Shown: positions 13,203 through 21,522, numbered from the stretch's first letter. The stretch is 64,000 nt of DNA from Microbacterium sp. H1-D42 (GCF_022637555.1 NZ_CP093342.1:1736001-1800000), one strand, 5' to 3'. Program-made: numbers and translations. Notes: generated from the letters alone by a model not told the origin.

Positions 13203-14351
13203 CTAGCGACGTGCGGCCGCGAACTGCGGAAACGCGAGCAGCACCATGTCCACGAGTTCGTCGAGGGGGCGCGTGAGCGGATCGGTGGCAGGAAGGCCGA
13301 ATTCCAGCTCGATGTCGTCGATGGCCCCGATGATCTCGTCTCCGGTCATGCCCTCGTGGTTGACGGCGACTCCGATCACCTTCGCGTCGGAGAAGGCCTC
13401 GATCAGGGCGATCTCGCTGGCGAGGGTGGGCATGGGGATCAGTGGGAAGTCGCCGAGGGCCAGTCGGTGCGGGGCGTGCTGCACGATCACGCCGGTCGGC
13501 CTGCTGCCACGCAGGATGTATGCCGAGGTCAGGTAAGCGGGATGGCTGAGCGCGCCCTGGCCCTCCACGATGATCAGATCCGGGTTCTCACCGTCGAAAG
13601 CGGCGACAACTTGATTCTCGACCTCACCGGAGCAGTACTGCGGCACCAGGGCATCCAGCGCGACGCCGTACTTCCCACCTTGGATGATGGCCGTCTGCCC
13701 GGTGCCCACCAGGACAGTCCGGATGCCGCGATCGTTGAGCGATGCGGTGAGCAGCGTTGCTGTCGTGCGTTTGCCGATCGCGCCGTCAGTGCCGAGGACA
13801 GCGATGCGCGGGCAGGAGACGTCGAAGATGCGGCCGGAGAACTGATGGAGCTCCTCGATGCGACGCGGACGACGGATGTCGGTGATGGTCACCCCGCTGA
13901 GCAGACTTGCCGCGACGAATTCGACGTCGTCGCCGAGGAACTCATGTAGACCGTTGATGATGTGCATGCCCCGCGCGACGCCGTCAAGGAGAACCTCCCG
14001 CTGAGCGGCGGAGAGTCTTCCATCGCTGGGGGCGACGCCACAGATGAGGTAGTCCGGCGTGTGCCCGGCGTGCGTGATCGCCTCGGCGAGGGTCGCGAGG
14101 ATCGGGATGCCGTTCGCGGTGTCATCCAGGATCATTCCGGCGTCGGCGCCGGCGAGCGCGCTGTCCAGGACACTCAGGACGTTGTACTTCTCGGAGTGAC
14201 GGACGAGGCCGTTGGCGGTTTTGCCGTCCTGTTTGCCGAACTGGCCTTCGCAGTAGACGACGGCGGTGACCCCCGCCGGAAGCGAAAGTCCGGTGCCAGG
14301 TCGTTGTTCGTCTCCGGGAAGGCCGATAGTCGTCGGGATGACGGTGTTCAT
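13203..14351 (-). CDS. DUF1611 family P-loop protein
   Basis: 382 aa, matching DUF1611 (COG3367). The N-terminal half is a Rossmann-like domain and the C-terminal half is a P-loop domain with VLGTDGAIGKRTTAT near residue 200 and a VEGQGALSHPAY block. One member, DgcN, has been described as a D-glutamate N-acetyltransferase working with the epimerase-like DgcA, but no dgcA is adjacent here, so the substrate stays open. The start is ATG at 14351 behind GAGGAAAAA; the frame extends further upstream without support. The upstream neighbour on the same strand is tRNA-Val. Confidence 0.8.
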   Translation of the reverse strand: MNTVIPTTIGLPGDEQRPGTGLSLPAGVTAVVYCEGQFGKQDGKTANGLVRHSEKYNVLSVLDSALAGADAGMILDDTANGIPILATLAEAITHAGHTPDYLICGVAPSDGRLSAAQREVLLDGVARGMHIINGLHEFLGDDVEFVAASLLSGVTITDIRRPRRIEELHQFSGRIFDVSCPRIAVLGTDGAIGKRTTATLLTASLNDRGIRTVLVGTGQTAIIQGGKYGVALDALVPQYCSGEVENQVVAAFDGENPDLIIVEGQGALSHPAYLTSAYILRGSRPTGVIVQHAPHRLALGDFPLIPMPTLASEIALIEAFSDAKVIGVAVNHEGMTGDEIIGAIDDIELEFGLPATDPLTRPLDELVDMVLLAFPQFAAARR

Positions 14352-14505
14352 TTTTTCCTCAGTTGTCGCACAGAGGAGGCGACAAGAAGCGGAGGGCCGT
14401 GAAGCTGTCGGTCGACGAGAAGTCTTCCCTGATGATCGGCGAGATGCCGACAACGCTGACGCTATCAGGTGCGGGAGGGAGAAAGGCCGGATCGGCCGTG
14501 AAGTG

Positions 14506-14578
14506 TGGGCGATACCGGACTCGAACCGATGACCTCTTCCGTGTGAAGGAAGCGCGCTACCAACTGCGCCAATCGCCC
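14506..14578 (-). tRNA. tRNA-Val (CAC)
   Basis: The minus strand starts GGGCGATTGGCGCAG and ends in ATCGCCCA. The anticodon stem is CTTCC/GGAAG with loop TTCACAC, giving anticodon CAC. The T arm has GGTTCGAGTCC. Acceptor arms pair perfectly over seven bases. CCA is not encoded. Confidence 0.95.
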
Positions 14579-14714
14579 ATGTGTAGTTGTCGTGTGCACT
14601 GTGGCACAGGTAGAAAGCATACCCGATCGCTGGAGTGGTTCCGGCACGCGGTGGGCGACCGGGCGTGGCGCATCTCGAGGGTCCGACGTGACACGCCCGG
14701 CTGCGTCACGCGGT

Positions 14715-14743
14715 TTGGTGATGGGCCGATCCTGGGATAATGT
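14715..14743 (+). promoter_or_regulatory. promoter of the tRNA-Gly/Cys/Val cluster
   Basis: TTGGTG at 14715-14720 followed 15-17 bp later by the A/T-rich GATAATGT (14736-14743) fits -35 and -10 elements. It is about 33 bp before tRNA-Gly. The rest of 14579-14775 shows nothing recognisable. Confidence 0.55.
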
Positions 14744-14775
14744 ATTTCAAGTGCCCGGGACACCGGGAACGAAAT

Positions 14776-14847
14776 GCGGATGTAGCGCAGTGGTAGCGCA
14801 TCACCTTGCCAAGGTGAGGGTCGCGAGTTCGAATCTCGTCATCCGCT
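14776..14847 (+). tRNA. tRNA-Gly (GCC)
   Basis: GCGGATG pairs with CATCCGC at the acceptor stem. The anticodon loop TGCCAAG lies between CACCT and GGTG arms, giving GCC. The T arm reads GCGAGTTCGAATCTCG. CCA is not encoded. Confidence 0.95.
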
Positions 14848-14852
14848 CGAGT

Positions 14853-14878
14853 GCAGGAGCCCCTTCGGGGGTTTCTGC
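14853..14878 (+). terminator. stable UUCG hairpin after tRNA-Gly
   Basis: GCAGGAGCCCC, tetraloop TTCG, GGGGTTTCTGC: an 11-bp stem with two G-U pairs. It sits between tRNA-Gly and tRNA-Cys without a U tract, so it may serve as a processing or partial termination signal. Confidence 0.5.
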
Positions 14879-14901
14879 ATGTGGGTTCGAATCCACCTCA
14901 T

Positions 14902-14972
14902 GGTGGCGTGGCCGAGAGGCTAGGCACCGGCCTGCAAAGCCGTTTACACGGGTTCGAATCCCGTCGCCACCT
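14902..14972 (+). tRNA. tRNA-Cys (GCA)
   Basis: Acceptor GGTGGCG pairs with CGCCACC. The anticodon loop TGCAAAG gives GCA. The T arm reads CGGGTTCGAATCCCG. CCA is not encoded. Confidence 0.95.
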
Positions 14973-14998
14973 CTCTGCACAACTGAATAGCCTTCTAG

Positions 14999-15070
14999 GC
15001 GCGATTGGCGCAGCGGTAGCGCGCTTCCCTGACACGGAAGAGGTCACTGGTTCGATCCCAGTATCGCGCA
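14999..15070 (+). tRNA. tRNA-Val (GAC)
   Basis: Acceptor GCGCGAT pairs with ATCGCGC. The anticodon loop CTGACAC within CTTCC/GGAAG gives GAC. It is very similar to the tRNA-Val(CAC) on the other strand about 420 bp away. CCA is not encoded. Confidence 0.95.
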
Positions 15071-15075
15071 CAGAC

Positions 15076-15102
15076 AAAACCCCGGTTCAGCCGGGGTTTT
15101 TT
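15076..15102 (+). terminator. rho-independent terminator of the tRNA cluster
   Basis: AAAACCCCGG, loop TTCAG, CCGGGGTTTTTT: a 10-bp stem followed directly by a T run. This is the clearest intrinsic terminator in the window and lies six bases after tRNA-Val(GAC). Confidence 0.92.
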
Positions 15103-15147
15103 GTGTTTAAGCCGACCGCGCGCTGTGCGCGCAGCACCGGAGCGCGC

Positions 15148-15789
15148 TCACCGCATCGAGTTGTGACGCATCCAGTCGTCCCAGGTCATCGACGCCCCGA
15201 CACGGACGGGCTCGGCGAGCGAGGCTCGCAGGCCGCGCAGGTAGTACTCCAGGTGTCGCAGATTCAGGGCGCGGTCCTCATCCGGGTCGTCCGAGGCAGA
15301 CGGGCGCAGGTGGACGATCGCGGCCATGATGTCGCCGGGGCCGAACTCGTAGGGGATCACGCCGCGGGCGGCATCGAGCTCGACCAGAGCCTTGAGTGCC
15401 TCGTGCAGCTCGTCGGAGAGTCGCTCGATCTCGGGTGTCATCGGCGTGCTGCGGTTGAGCAGCGTCGGCAGATGTCCTGTGGACTGCTCGAGGTGGCTGC
15501 GCAGGAAGTGCGCGACGGTGCCATCGTCGCCTCCGTCTGCGGCGCTGGCACCTGCCGTCTGCACTATGTCCTCCAGTGAGCTGCGACGCAGCTCGCGGAT
15601 CAGATCGTCCTTGCTGGCGTAGCGGCGGTAGATGCCGCCGACGCCGATTCCAGCGCGCTCCGCGATCAGTGACATCGGGGCGTCGTAGCCGCGCTCGGCG
15701 AACACTTCGCGGGCGGCGCGGAACAGAGCTGTGTCGTTCGCGCGAGCCTCTCGGGCGCGCCCGGGGGCGGCAGGGGGATCGGCGGGCAT
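15148..15789 (-). CDS. TetR family transcriptional regulator
   Basis: 213 aa from the ATG at 15789. The N-terminal TetR helix-turn-helix is visible at about residues 20-65 (FRAAREVFAERGYDAPMSLI, then AERAGIGVGGIYRRYASKDD). The C-terminal ligand domain is not specific enough to name an effector. It is divergent from an MFS exporter gene with a 70-bp gap holding a perfect palindrome, so it most likely represses both. The reading frame extends upstream through that gap, but no ribosome binding site supports an earlier start. Confidence 0.9.
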   Translation of the reverse strand: MPADPPAAPGRAREARANDTALFRAAREVFAERGYDAPMSLIAERAGIGVGGIYRRYASKDDLIRELRRSSLEDIVQTAGASAADGGDDGTVAHFLRSHLEQSTGHLPTLLNRSTPMTPEIERLSDELHEALKALVELDAARGVIPYEFGPGDIMAAIVHLRPSASDDPDEDRALNLRHLEYYLRGLRASLAEPVRVGASMTWDDWMRHNSMR

Positions 15790-15828
15790 TTCGCCAAGGT
15801 AGCAGAGTGCGGCTATGCTCTCCAGATA

Positions 15829-15846
15829 GAACGGAACGTTCCGTTC
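15829..15846. promoter_or_regulatory. TetR-type operator, perfect 18-bp palindrome
   Basis: GAACGGAACGTTCCGTTC is a perfect inverted repeat centred in the gap between the tetR-type gene and the MFS gene. A TATGCT at 15814-15819 could be the -10 for the transporter, placing the site at the transcription start. This is the classic layout for autoregulation plus exporter control. Confidence 0.8.
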
Positions 15847-15859
15847 CGATTGGAGATTC

Positions 15860-17254
15860 ATGTCGACTGACACGCTGCGCGTGGCGGCATCAGCCCCGCG
15901 CCATACCGAGCCGAAGGCCCCGCGACCCTGGTTCGTGCTCGCTCTGGCGGTCGCAGTCCTCACCTATTCGATGATGCAGACGATGCTGCTGCCAGTCCTG
16001 CCGGCACTGAAGGATGCCCTGCACACGGACGGGATGGGAGTGAGCTGGATCCTCACTGCCTACCTGCTCAGCGGTGCGGTGGCCGCCCCCGTACTCGGTT
16101 CGTTCGGAGACAGGTTCGGTCACCGTCGCATGCTGCTCGTCTCGATGGGCGTGTTCGTCGTCGGCAGCATCATCGCGGGCATCGCACCGAACCTGACGCT
16201 CGTGCTGATCGGTCGTGTGCTGCAGGGGGCATCCACGGCATCATTCCCACTCGCACTCGCGATCGTCAGCACGTACCTCTCCGGTGACGAACGGCGCTCG
16301 GCGACCGGATGGCTCAGCGGAACCGTCGGCCTCGGCGCCGGCATCGCGCTCGTGATCGGCGGGATCATCGCGGGAATCGCTCCCTGGCAGTGGCTGTTCT
16401 GGGTCGGCGCGGTCTTCGGAGTCCTGTCGATGGTGCTCGTCGCCGCCGCGGTGCCGGCGCGTCGCGCAACCGGGCAGGCGCGTGTCGACTACGCCGGAAT
16501 CACGCTGCTTGCCGTGCTGCTCGTCGGTGTGCTGCTGGTCGTGTCCCAGGCGTCGAGTTGGGGGATCACGTCGCCCGGCATCGTGGCAGCAGCCGTCATC
16601 GCGCTGCTGGCCGCCGTGGCGCTGATCGCCGTCGAGCGACGCGTCTCGGCGCCACTGCTCGACCTGCCGGTGCTGGGCCGCCCGACGATAGCGATCGGCA
16701 ACGCGCTGGGCGTGCTGCTCGGGTTCGTGCCCTACCTCTTCTACGTCGGCATGCCGATTCTGCTGCAGACGCCAGAGCCGGTCGGCGCCGGCATGGGAAC
16801 CCAGGCGACCGGCTGGGTGATGCTGCCTGGAACACTCGTCGCGTTCGTGGGCGGACGGTTCGCGTCGGTTCTCATGCGGTGGATGCGGTCGGCATGGGTC
16901 TCCGCGCTGGCCATGGTGCTCATCGCGGTGGGAGCGCTCGGCATCGCCGCATGGCCGCACGACCTCATCGCGAACATCGTCTTCTACGCCGTGATGGGGC
17001 TGGGCGCCGGGATCGGCATGACGGTGGTGGCGGATCTAATCGCGCGAGGGTCTGAGCCGCACGAACTCGGCGGGCTGCTGGGCGTGAACGGCGTACTGCG
17101 CACGATCGGCTCGTCGTTCGGTGCGCCTGTGGCGATGCTGATCCTGGCCGCCGCTGCCGGCGTCACCGGGTTCGTCGTGCTGTTCCTCGTCGCTGCGCTC
17201 GCGAGCATCGTCGGCGCGGTGCTGTCGCTGTGCCTGCGGACCGGAGCGCGCTGA
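15860..17254 (+). CDS. MFS transporter, drug/H+ antiporter type
   Basis: 464-aa polytopic protein with about fourteen hydrophobic segments, which fits the DHA2-like multidrug exporters. The loop 2-3 motif is seen as GSFGDRFGHRRML, and the motif C-like glycine-rich region lies in helix 5 (SGTVGLGAGIALVIGGIIAG). GGAG precedes the ATG. The divergent TetR regulator and shared operator suggest induction by a toxic substrate, but the substrate cannot be read from sequence. Confidence 0.88.
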   Translation: MSTDTLRVAASAPRHTEPKAPRPWFVLALAVAVLTYSMMQTMLLPVLPALKDALHTDGMGVSWILTAYLLSGAVAAPVLGSFGDRFGHRRMLLVSMGVFVVGSIIAGIAPNLTLVLIGRVLQGASTASFPLALAIVSTYLSGDERRSATGWLSGTVGLGAGIALVIGGIIAGIAPWQWLFWVGAVFGVLSMVLVAAAVPARRATGQARVDYAGITLLAVLLVGVLLVVSQASSWGITSPGIVAAAVIALLAAVALIAVERRVSAPLLDLPVLGRPTIAIGNALGVLLGFVPYLFYVGMPILLQTPEPVGAGMGTQATGWVMLPGTLVAFVGGRFASVLMRWMRSAWVSALAMVLIAVGALGIAAWPHDLIANIVFYAVMGLGAGIGMTVVADLIARGSEPHELGGLLGVNGVLRTIGSSFGAPVAMLILAAAAGVTGFVVLFLVAALASIVGAVLSLCLRTGAR

Positions 17255-17304
17255 GCGCAACGGGGGCATCCGGCAGTGTTTCCGGATGCCACGGGGGAGG
17301 CGCG

Positions 17305-17310
17305 TAGACT
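17305..17310 (+). promoter_or_regulatory. -10 element of the thrS leader transcript
   Basis: TAGACT is placed so that transcription would begin at or within a base or two of the leader ATG at 17317, giving a leaderless leader peptide. The -35 region (around 17279-17287) is poor. The GGGGGAGG at 17293-17300 is too far from the ATG to be its ribosome binding site. Confidence 0.45.
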
Positions 17311-17316
17311 CAACCC

Positions 17317-17385
17317 ATGGAATCCGTGTCGACCCTTCCCGTGACCTCTGTCACCGGCGTCGTCACGCGAACTACGAGCGCCTGA
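17317..17385 (+). CDS. threonine-rich leader peptide of thrS
   Basis: A 22-codon open frame: MESVSTLPVTSVTGVVTRTT then SA and stop. Six of 22 residues are Thr (codons 6, 10, 13, 17, 19, 20) and five are Val. It sits 66 nt before the start of threonyl-tRNA synthetase, and hairpins that exclude each other begin at its end. This is the arrangement of ribosome-mediated attenuation, where stalling at Thr codons senses charged tRNA-Thr. Translation is inferred from the layout. The reading frame and composition are seen directly. Confidence 0.7.
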   Translation: MESVSTLPVTSVTGVVTRTTSA

Positions 17386-17409
17386 GCGGGCAGGGCGCCA
17401 TGCGCCCGC
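17378..17409 (+). promoter_or_regulatory. attenuator: alternative hairpins before thrS
   Basis: A tight hairpin GGGCGC (17393-17398), loop CAT, GCGCCC (17402-17407) can form. Its 5' arm also pairs with GCGCC at 17378-17382, inside the last leader codons, with a 9-nt or longer loop. The two structures are mutually exclusive. A ribosome at the leader stop would cover 17378-17385 and allow the first hairpin; one stalled on the Thr codons at 17365-17376 would leave 17378 free for the second. GCGGGC (17386-17391) can also pair with GCCCGC (17404-17409). There is no U tract. Confidence 0.55.
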
Positions 17410-17451
17410 AGCTGAGCCGACTCATTCCATCGTCTATCAGGAGAAACCCCC

Positions 17452-19464
17452 GTGTCAGACAACGCCCAGCCCAGCGCCGACAAGCGCGACGGCTTCGCCC
17501 TGTTCACCGACCGATCCGTCATCGCCATGCAGGTGAACGGCGACCTCAAGGATCTCGCGGCCACCGTCACCGAAAGTGACATCGTCGAGCCGGTCACGAT
17601 CGACAGCCCTCTCGGGCTCAGCATCCTGCGTCACTCGACAGCGCACGTGCTCGCGCAGGCAGTGCAGCGCATCCGGCCGCAGTCCAACCTCGGCATCGGA
17701 CCGCCCATCACCGACGGCTTCTACTACGACTTCGGTGTCGACGAGCCCTTCACGCCCGAGGACCTCAAGTCCATCTCGAAGGAGATGCAACGCATCATCC
17801 GCGATGGGCAGCGCTTCACCCGTCGCGTCGTCACCGAGGAAGAGGCACGAACAGAACTCGCGCACGAGCCGTTCAAGCTCGAGCTGATCGAGCTCGCGGG
17901 CGGCCCCGGCTCTGGTGCGGATGCTGCCGAAGGAGCCTCCGCCGAGATCGGCGCCGGCGAGCTGACCATCTACGACAATGTCACCAAGGATGGCGAAGTC
18001 GCGTGGAAGGACCTCTGCCGTGGCCCCCACGTGCCGACCACCCGGATGATCGGCAACGGCTGGGATCTCACCCGCGTCGCCGCGGCCTACTGGCGCGGCA
18101 GCGAGAAGAACCCGCAGCTGCAGCGCATCTACGGCACGGCCTGGCCCACCAAGGACGAGCTGCGCGCCTACCAGGAGCGGCTGGCCGAGGCCGAGCGCCG
18201 CGACCACCGCAAGCTCGGCGTCGAGATGGACCTCTTCTCGTTCCCCGATGAGATCGGCTCTGGTCTGGCGGTGTTCCATCCCAAGGGCGGCATCATCCGC
18301 TACGAGATCGAGGAGAACCTGCGCCGTCACCTGCTGCGCAACGGCTACGACGTCGTCAACTCGCCGCACATCACCAAGAAGGATCTGTTCCAGACTTCAG
18401 GGCACCTGCAGACCTACGCAGATGGCATGTTCCCGCCGATGCACCTCGACGAGGTCGTCGACGACGAGGGCAACGTCACCCGTCAGGGCCAGGACTACTA
18501 CCTCAAGCCGATGAACTGCCCGTTCCACAACCTGATCTTCCGCTCTCGCGGTCGCAGCTACCGCGAGCTGCCCCTGCGCCTGGCAGAATTCGGCACCGTG
18601 TACCGGTACGAGAAGAGCGGCACGCTCTCTGGCCTGACCCGCGTGCGGGGGCTGACGCAGGACGACGCGCACATCTACGTCACCCAGGATCAGGTGCGCG
18701 AAGAGCTCACCACCAACCTCAACCTGGTGCTCGAGCTGCTGCGCGACTACGGGCTCAACGACTTCTACCTCGAACTGTCGACCAACGAGATCGGCAACCC
18801 GAAGTTCCTCGGCGAGCCAGAGCAGTGGACCACTGCGATCGACACGCTGCGTGAGGTCGCTGTCGAGTCGGGTCTCGACCTCGTCGACGACCCGGGCGGA
18901 GCGGCCTTCTACGGCCCGAAGATCTCGGTGCAGGCACGCGATGCGATCGGTCGCACCTGGCAGATGTCGACGATCCAGCTGGACTTCAACCAGCCGGAGC
19001 GCTTCGAACTCGAGTACACCGGCCCCGACGGCGCCAAGCACCGTCCGGTGATGATCCACCGCGCGCTGCTCGGCTCCGTGGAGCGCTTCTTCGCGATCCT
19101 ACTCGAGCACTACGCCGGCGACTTCCCGCTGTGGCTTGCGCCCGCGCAGGTGGTCGGGGTGCCGGTCGCCGATGATTTCGGCCCGTACCTGGATGAGGTC
19201 ATCTCGCAGCTGCGTGCAGCGGGCATCCGGGCTGAGGTCGACCACTCCGACGACCGGATGCAGAAGAAGATCCGCAACCACACCACCGCCAAGGTGCCGC
19301 TGATCCTGATCGCCGGTGCGCAGGACCGCGACGCCGGCACCGTGTCGTTCCGGTTCCGCGACGGCTCGCAGGAGAACGGCGTGCCGATCGCGACCGCGAT
19401 CGAGCGCATCCGCACCGCCGTCGCGAGCCACGCGCGGGTGATGACGGCAGAGGATCTCGCGTGA
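17452..19464 (+). CDS. thrS: threonyl-tRNA synthetase
   Basis: Class II aminoacyl-tRNA synthetase of 670 aa that charges tRNA-Thr and edits Ser-tRNA-Thr. Visible parts are a short N-terminal TGS-like region, the N2 editing domain with HSTAH at 61-65 and a later CRGPHVP, motif 2 around [20 protein letters not shown] with DDAHIY, motif 3 near [11 protein letters not shown], and the C-terminal anticodon-binding domain. GTG start with AGGAG at 17439. The stop overlaps the GTG of the HIT gene. Expression is probably controlled by the Thr-rich leader upstream. Confidence 0.97.
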   Translation: MSDNAQPSADKRDGFALFTDRSVIAMQVNGDLKDLAATVTESDIVEPVTIDSPLGLSILRHSTAHVLAQAVQRIRPQSNLGIGPPITDGFYYDFGVDEPFTPEDLKSISKEMQRIIRDGQRFTRRVVTEEEARTELAHEPFKLELIELAGGPGSGADAAEGASAEIGAGELTIYDNVTKDGEVAWKDLCRGPHVPTTRMIGNGWDLTRVAAAYWRGSEKNPQLQRIYGTAWPTKDELRAYQERLAEAERRDHRKLGVEMDLFSFPDEIGSGLAVFHPKGGIIRYEIEENLRRHLLRNGYDVVNSPHITKKDLFQTSGHLQTYADGMFPPMHLDEVVDDEGNVTRQGQDYYLKPMNCPFHNLIFRSRGRSYRELPLRLAEFGTVYRYEKSGTLSGLTRVRGLTQDDAHIYVTQDQVREELTTNLNLVLELLRDYGLNDFYLELSTNEIGNPKFLGEPEQWTTAIDTLREVAVESGLDLVDDPGGAAFYGPKISVQARDAIGRTWQMSTIQLDFNQPERFELEYTGPDGAKHRPVMIHRALLGSVERFFAILLEHYAGDFPLWLAPAQVVGVPVADDFGPYLDEVISQLRAAGIRAEVDHSDDRMQKKIRNHTTAKVPLILIAGAQDRDAGTVSFRFRDGSQENGVPIATAIERIRTAVASHARVMTAEDLA

Positions 19465-20000
19465 CTGACGTCGAGGACGCCGGCCGGCTGGCCGGCGTCC
19501 CCGACGAGTTCCAGCGGCTGTGGACCCCGCACCGGATGGCGTACATCCAGGCTGGACCCGAACCGCTGCGCGAGGAGTGCCCGTTCTGCGAGGCGCCGAA
19601 GCACGATGATGTCGAGCGGCTGATCGTCGCGCGCGGCAAGACGGCGTACGTGCTGTTGAACCTGTTCCCGTACAACTCCGGCCACCTGCTCGTGTGCCCC
19701 TACCGCCATATCGCGACGTACGACCAGGCGACGGCCGAGGAGGTCGCCGAGATCGGTGAGCTCACCCAGATCGGCATGCGGGTGCTGCGCGGGGTCTCGA
19801 ACTGCGACGGGTTCAACCTGGGCATGAATCAGGGCGCTGTCGGCGGCGCGGGAGTGGATGCCCACCTGCATCAGCACGTCGTGCCGAGGTGGACGTCGGA
19901 TGCCAACTTCTTCCCGATCATCGCCAAGACCAAGGCTCTGCCGCAGCTGCTCGGCGAGGTGCGCGAGGCCGTGGCCGGGGCCTGGCCAGCAGGCGCCTGA
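19461..20000 (+). CDS. HIT domain protein (Ap4A phosphorylase-like)
   Basis: 179-aa nucleotide-binding hydrolase or transferase of the histidine triad superfamily. The triad HLHQH occupies residues 135-139 in [13 protein letters not shown] Cys-x-x-Cys-type start (ECPFCEAPK) and the length resemble actinobacterial Ap4A phosphorylase/HIT proteins, which commonly follow thrS. That pairing makes sense because aminoacyl-tRNA synthetases produce Ap4A as a side product. The GTG start overlaps the thrS stop by four bases, so translation is coupled. Confidence 0.92.
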   Translation: MTDVEDAGRLAGVPDEFQRLWTPHRMAYIQAGPEPLREECPFCEAPKHDDVERLIVARGKTAYVLLNLFPYNSGHLLVCPYRHIATYDQATAEEVAEIGELTQIGMRVLRGVSNCDGFNLGMNQGAVGGAGVDAHLHQHVVPRWTSDANFFPIIAKTKALPQLLGEVREAVAGAWPAGA

Positions 20001-20033
20001 GACCGCATCGACGTCCGGGGGAAGATCATCCAC

Positions 20034-20633
20034 ATTCTGCAGACGCGTACGCCAGGCCTGTTCCTCGCCGGCGTTGCGATAGTCGGCATGGTGGCCCTCA
20101 CAGGCTGCGCGCCCACTGATCCGGTGGCCGAACCCTCGGCGGTCGAGACGACGTCGCCGGGGTCGCCGACGCAGCCTTCGCCGGCGGACACCGAGGCGGA
20201 ATCGGATGCCATGTCAGAGGCGCTCGCGGAACGCGAGGCGTTTCTCGACGCCCAGCAGTTGCCGCGGGACGGGACACCGCTCGTGGCCGTGACGGATGCC
20301 CAGAAGCAGCTCGTGACCGAGCAGCGCGCCTGGTCGGAGTCGCAGGGCGCCACCTGGACTCCACAGGACGAGTCCATCGTGCTTGCCCTCGCGGCGGACG
20401 CCTGCGAGAGCGCGATCCTCAATCAGCACGTGATCGACGGCGCGTTCCTGATGACTGTGGTCACGAACTCACCCCTCGTGCAGCAGCTGATCCCTGCCGA
20501 CGCGAGCGATGAGAAGAAGGCGCTTTACGTGCGCAACCTCGCATCCATGTCGGTTTTCGGCGCAGGATTCCTGTGCCCCAGCGACAAGGCGGCCTACAAC
20601 GTGGCATTCGCGGAGGCCTTCCCGGAGCAGTGA
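20034..20633 (+). CDS. hypothetical lipoprotein with a non-standard start
   Basis: The frame reads LQTRTPGLFLAGVAIVGMVA then LTGC, a complete lipoprotein signal with lipobox LTGC, followed by a Pro/Ser/Thr/Glu-rich linker and a folded domain of about 130 residues with two Cys. No ATG, GTG or TTG precedes the hydrophobic core: from the HIT stop at 20000, the only candidates are ATT at 20034 and CTG at 20037, behind GGGGGAAG. The ATG at 20088 would delete nearly all of the signal peptide. The gene either uses a rare start or has lost its ATG. I do not recognise the mature domain. Confidence 0.65.
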   Translation: MLQTRTPGLFLAGVAIVGMVALTGCAPTDPVAEPSAVETTSPGSPTQPSPADTEAESDAMSEALAEREAFLDAQQLPRDGTPLVAVTDAQKQLVTEQRAWSESQGATWTPQDESIVLALAADACESAILNQHVIDGAFLMTVVTNSPLVQQLIPADASDEKKALYVRNLASMSVFGAGFLCPSDKAAYNVAFAEAFPEQ

Positions 20634-20665
20634 TCACGGGAGCCTGAAATGAGATGCCCCGTGAT
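20633..20665. terminator. hairpin between convergent lipoprotein and pdxK genes
   Basis: ATCACGGG pairs with CCCGTGAT across a 17-nt loop. It begins at the stop of the lipoprotein gene and ends just before the stop of pdxK. Bidirectional termination is plausible, though the loop is long. Confidence 0.45.
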
Positions 20666-20670
20666 GGGCC

Positions 20671-21522
20671 TCAGCGCACCTGGCGCGCGGTGAACTGCAT
20701 CCGCGGGTTGGCGTACGACTCCTGCACCTCGATCAGGCGCAGCTCGCGATCGCCGGAATCCAGCGTCGCCTGCAGCAGATCGAACACGCTGGACACGGTG
20801 CGCTCGAGGGCGAGCTTCGCGTCTGAGGTGGCGACGTAGTGCGCGGTGAACAGCGCCGCGGTCACGTCACCCGACCCGTTCGCCTTCATCGGCAGGTGCG
20901 GGGTCGTGACCAGCCACGCGCCCTTCGCATCGGCTGCGAGCATCTCGATCGTGCCCTGCTCGCGGTCGGGACGCTCCACCGAGGTCACCAGCACGGTGGA
21001 CGGGCCCATGGCCATCGCCGCATCCACCGAGGCGAGGGTCGACTCGAGGGTGTCGGGCGAGGTGCCGGTCAGGTATCCGAGCTCGAACTGGTTCGGCGTG
21101 ATGATGTCGGCCACCGGCACGACCTTGTCGCGCAGCAGATCGGGAATCGCCGGTGCGACGAAACAGCCCGACTTGGCGTTGCCCATCACGGGGTCACACG
21201 CGTACACCGCGTCAGGGTTCGCTGCCTTGACGCGTGCGACGGCATCGATGATGACGTCGCCGATTCCCTCACCGCCCTGGTAGCCGCTGAGCACAGCATC
21301 GATCTGACCGAAGACGCCGCGGTCCTCGATGCCGGTGACGACCTCGCGCACATCGGCCGGATCGATCATCGGACCACGCCACGCACCGTAACCGGTGTGG
21401 TTCGAGAAGTTCACCGTGTACACCGGAAGCACATCGACGCCGATGCGCTGCAGCGGGAAGACGGCGGCGGAGTTGCCGACGTGTCCGTAGGCGACGGCGG
21501 ACTGGATCGAGAGGATCTTCAT
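20671..21522 (-). CDS. pdxY: pyridoxal kinase
   Basis: 283-aa ribokinase-fold enzyme that phosphorylates pyridoxal to PLP in vitamin B6 salvage. The start is the ATG at 21522, giving MKILSIQSAVAYGHVGNSAA, the conserved PdxK/PdxY N terminus. The anion-hole motif is KANGSGDVTAALF with the catalytic Asp near residue 226, and TPNQFELGYLTG is the conserved mid-region block. It is transcribed in the same direction as pdxR, 74 bp after it, so salvage, de novo synthesis and regulation are grouped together. Confidence 0.93.
   Translation of the reverse strand: MKILSIQSAVAYGHVGNSAAVFPLQRIGVDVLPVYTVNFSNHTGYGAWRGPMIDPADVREVVTGIEDRGVFGQIDAVLSGYQGGEGIGDVIIDAVARVKAANPDAVYACDPVMGNAKSGCFVAPAIPDLLRDKVVPVADIITPNQFELGYLTGTSPDTLESTLASVDAAMAMGPSTVLVTSVERPDREQGTIEMLAADAKGAWLVTTPHLPMKANGSGDVTAALFTAHYVATSDAKLALERTVSSVFDLLQATLDSGDRELRLIEVQESYANPRMQFTARQVR

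Noticed and set aside
14848..14901. A complete fifth tRNA gene in the cluster
   Set aside because: Only a T-arm-like piece is present; no acceptor, D arm or anticodon arm can be drawn.
17286..17451. T-box riboswitch upstream of thrS
   Set aside because: I see no T-box sequence or specifier stem; the Thr-rich leader explains the region better.
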